Shown piece after piece: positions 13,233 to 14,528 of a stretch of 14,528 nucleotides of DNA; positions within the stretch are counted from its first letter, which is position 1; each line of letters opens with the position of its first letter. Origin of the DNA: Calditrichota bacterium. GTDB taxonomy: Bacteria > Zixibacteria > MSB-5A5 > GN15 > FEB-12. The notes under the pieces were generated by a model. That model did no database searches. It was not told where the DNA came from and was given only the letters and a program-made list of their open reading frames with translations. A program made the position numbers and the translations under genes. The stretch spans positions 1 through 14,528 of the forward strand of contig QQUK01000187.1 of NCBI GenBank assembly GCA_008501655.1. The letters are read 5' to 3'.

Positions 13233-14528
13233 GCAGCTCAAACCCGTTATTTATTTTTAAAGAAATAATCGTCGTATCATCACGCGGGGGATAGGTCGGG
13301 TCATGTTTCCGGACATCTTTTAAAATCAGGTCGATAATATCACCCGGTTCTTTTGATTTATGTTCAGATACAAATGCCTGAATACGTTCCTCAGTATATT
13401 CTTCTTCCCGGTCATTCATCGCTTCAGAAAGTCCATCCGTAAAGAAAAACATGACATCATCTTTTTGCAGTTTTACTTTTTCGGAAGTGTAATTCATCAT
13501 CGGCAAAGCCCCGACAATCGGACCGCCGGTTTTTAAAAATTCAACAGAACAATCCTGCCTGACAATTATCGGGTAATTATGACCGGCGTTTGCAAATTCA
13601 AACCATCCCGTCTGTATATCAAACTCACCATAAAATAAAGTTACATATTTTTCCGATGATGATGAGTTGACTAATTGCTGATTCATATTCCTGAGAATCA
13701 CATCGATAGGATTACCGTTATGAACCTCACTTTTTAAAATCGCCTGTGTCTGGGCTATCATAAGCGCCGCCGGCATACCTTTACCGGAAGCATCTGCGAT
13801 ACAAATTCCTAATCTGCCGTCATCTTTTTTGATAAAGTCATAAAAGTCACCTCCAACTGTCCGCGAAGGGGTTGAATGCGCCGAGATATTCATACAGTCA
13901 TATTTCGGAGGAGCAGTCGGCAGAAGGTCAAGCTGAATCTGACGAGCCATCGAAACTTCTTCCTGAAGCCGGATTCGTTCAAGGGAGTCGACATAGAGAC
14001 GGGCATTTGTAAGTGCTGTTACCATCTGGTTGGATAACACCCCAAGCAGATTAATATCTTCAGTGGAATAGTTATACCCGGCAGCTTTAGCCGATAAAGC
14101 TAAAAATCCTAAGAGATGTTCCGAATCTTTCATAGGTAATATCAATTTTACGCCGCGCCGTTCAAGTTCGTCGGCAAGTTCAGAATCTTTTTTGAAATCA
14201 GATAATGAATGGAAAAATGTCGGTGAATCAAGCTGGTTTATACCCCGTAAGAGCAGATCTTCACGTTTAATTATTTTTCGTGATTGGGAAAATCTGTCCT
14301 GACGAAGCACATACTCACCAACGGAGTCATCGTACAATACAAAAAAGATATCCTCAACAAGCAAGGTCGTTTTAAGTGTCTCTTCGATTATCTGACGAAG
14401 TTTCGCCGGGTCAAACAAAGAGATAACCTGACGGGAGAATCGTTCGATTACGTTGCGATGGTCCGTCCGGGTCCGGATGAAAAATGAGCGAGTGAATTCA
14501 TCAATCCAATTATTTATCGGCTGGAACA
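13222..14528 (-). CDS. GAF domain / SpoIIE-type PP2C phosphatase (N-terminus outside window)
   Basis: The frame is open to the right window edge, giving 434 visible codons. No ATG occurs near the beginning of the visible part, so the true start lies beyond the window. Visible residues about 1-36 (FFIRTRTDHRNVIERFSRQV) resemble the linker found after N-terminal membrane-sensor regions in related proteins. A GAF domain follows (about 38-178). The PP2C/SpoIIE domain shows VGGDFYD (224-230), DASGKGMPAALMIA (245-258), FTDGLSEAMN (362-371) and DDTTIISLK (416-424), with the metal-binding aspartates in place. A coiled linker (RIRLQEEVSMARQIQLDLLP) joins the two, as in RsbU-like phosphatases. It should dephosphorylate Ser/Thr on a partner such as an anti-sigma antagonist or a kinase substrate. 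No RsbV/RsbW-type partner is in the window. It is upstream of, and overlaps, the Nudix gene. Confidence 0.93.
   Translation of the reverse strand, partial: FQPINNWIDEFTRSFFIRTRTDHRNVIERFSRQVISLFDPAKLRQIIEETLKTTLLVEDIFFVLYDDSVGEYVLRQDRFSQSRKIIKREDLLLRGINQLDSPTFFHSLSDFKKDSELADELERRGVKLILPMKDSEHLLGFLALSAKAAGYNYSTEDINLLGVLSNQMVTALTNARLYVDSLERIRLQEEVSMARQIQLDLLPTAPPKYDCMNISAHSTPSRTVGGDFYDFIKKDDGRLGICIADASGKGMPAALMIAQTQAILKSEVHNGNPIDVILRNMNQQLVNSSSSEKYVTLFYGEFDIQTGWFEFANAGHNYPIIVRQDCSVEFLKTGGPIVGALPMMNYTSEKVKLQKDDVMFFFTDGLSEAMNDREEEYTEERIQAFVSEHKSKEPGDIIDLILKDVRKHDPTYPPRDDTTIISLKINNGFELHER

Overview
The window looks like a piece of chromosome from a low-GC, free-living Gram-negative (diderm) bacterium. 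The outer-membrane clues are a signal-peptide-bearing Omp85-like beta-barrel and a HlyD-type periplasmic adaptor segment. The gene repertoire (a secreted beta-helix protein with an FnIII-like tail, kinase-TPR fusions, GAF histidine kinases, GAF-SpoIIE phosphatases) recalls FCB-group or candidate phyla such as Zixibacteria, Cloacimonadota or KSB1. That placement is inference only. No rRNA, tRNA, CRISPR array or insertion sequence was recognised.

Layout. (1) Positions 1-1283, minus strand: the N-terminal 427 residues of a secreted right-handed beta-helix protein that runs off the left edge, with a near-consensus promoter and a clear ribosome-binding site. (2) 1419-5530, plus strand: a CLC-family chloride channel/transporter with CBS domains, then a 769-residue membrane protein that joins a PqqD-like domain, an M50 (site-2-protease type) metalloprotease and a HlyD-like adaptor. 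(3) 5531-5880: a 24-codon peptide gene at 5745-5819, with the strongest Shine-Dalgarno sequence in the window and a textbook intrinsic terminator immediately after it. (4) 5858-10598, minus strand: a two-gene operon of a soluble GAF-PAS histidine kinase followed by a 993-residue Ser/Thr kinase-TPR fusion. Its upstream region carries two exact 11-bp direct repeats 23 bp apart. (5) 10857-14528, minus strand: a GAF-SpoIIE (PP2C) phosphatase that runs off the right edge, a Zn-ribbon Nudix hydrolase that overlaps it, and a BamA/Omp85-like outer-membrane protein.

The most interesting part is region 2-3. The PqqD-M50-HlyD architecture resembles the membrane peptidases of ribosomal-peptide (RiPP) loci such as YydH. 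The next gene is a tiny, apparently well-expressed peptide whose size is close to that of PqqA. Together they suggest a minimal system in which one protein binds, cleaves and helps export a short peptide. No radical-SAM or other modifying enzyme and no ABC exporter lies in the window, so the pairing is an inference from domain content and position.

The right half is dominated by signalling genes: a histidine kinase, a Ser/Thr kinase and a PP2C-type phosphatase lie within about 9 kb. No response regulator is visible, and no physical link between them can be shown from sequence.
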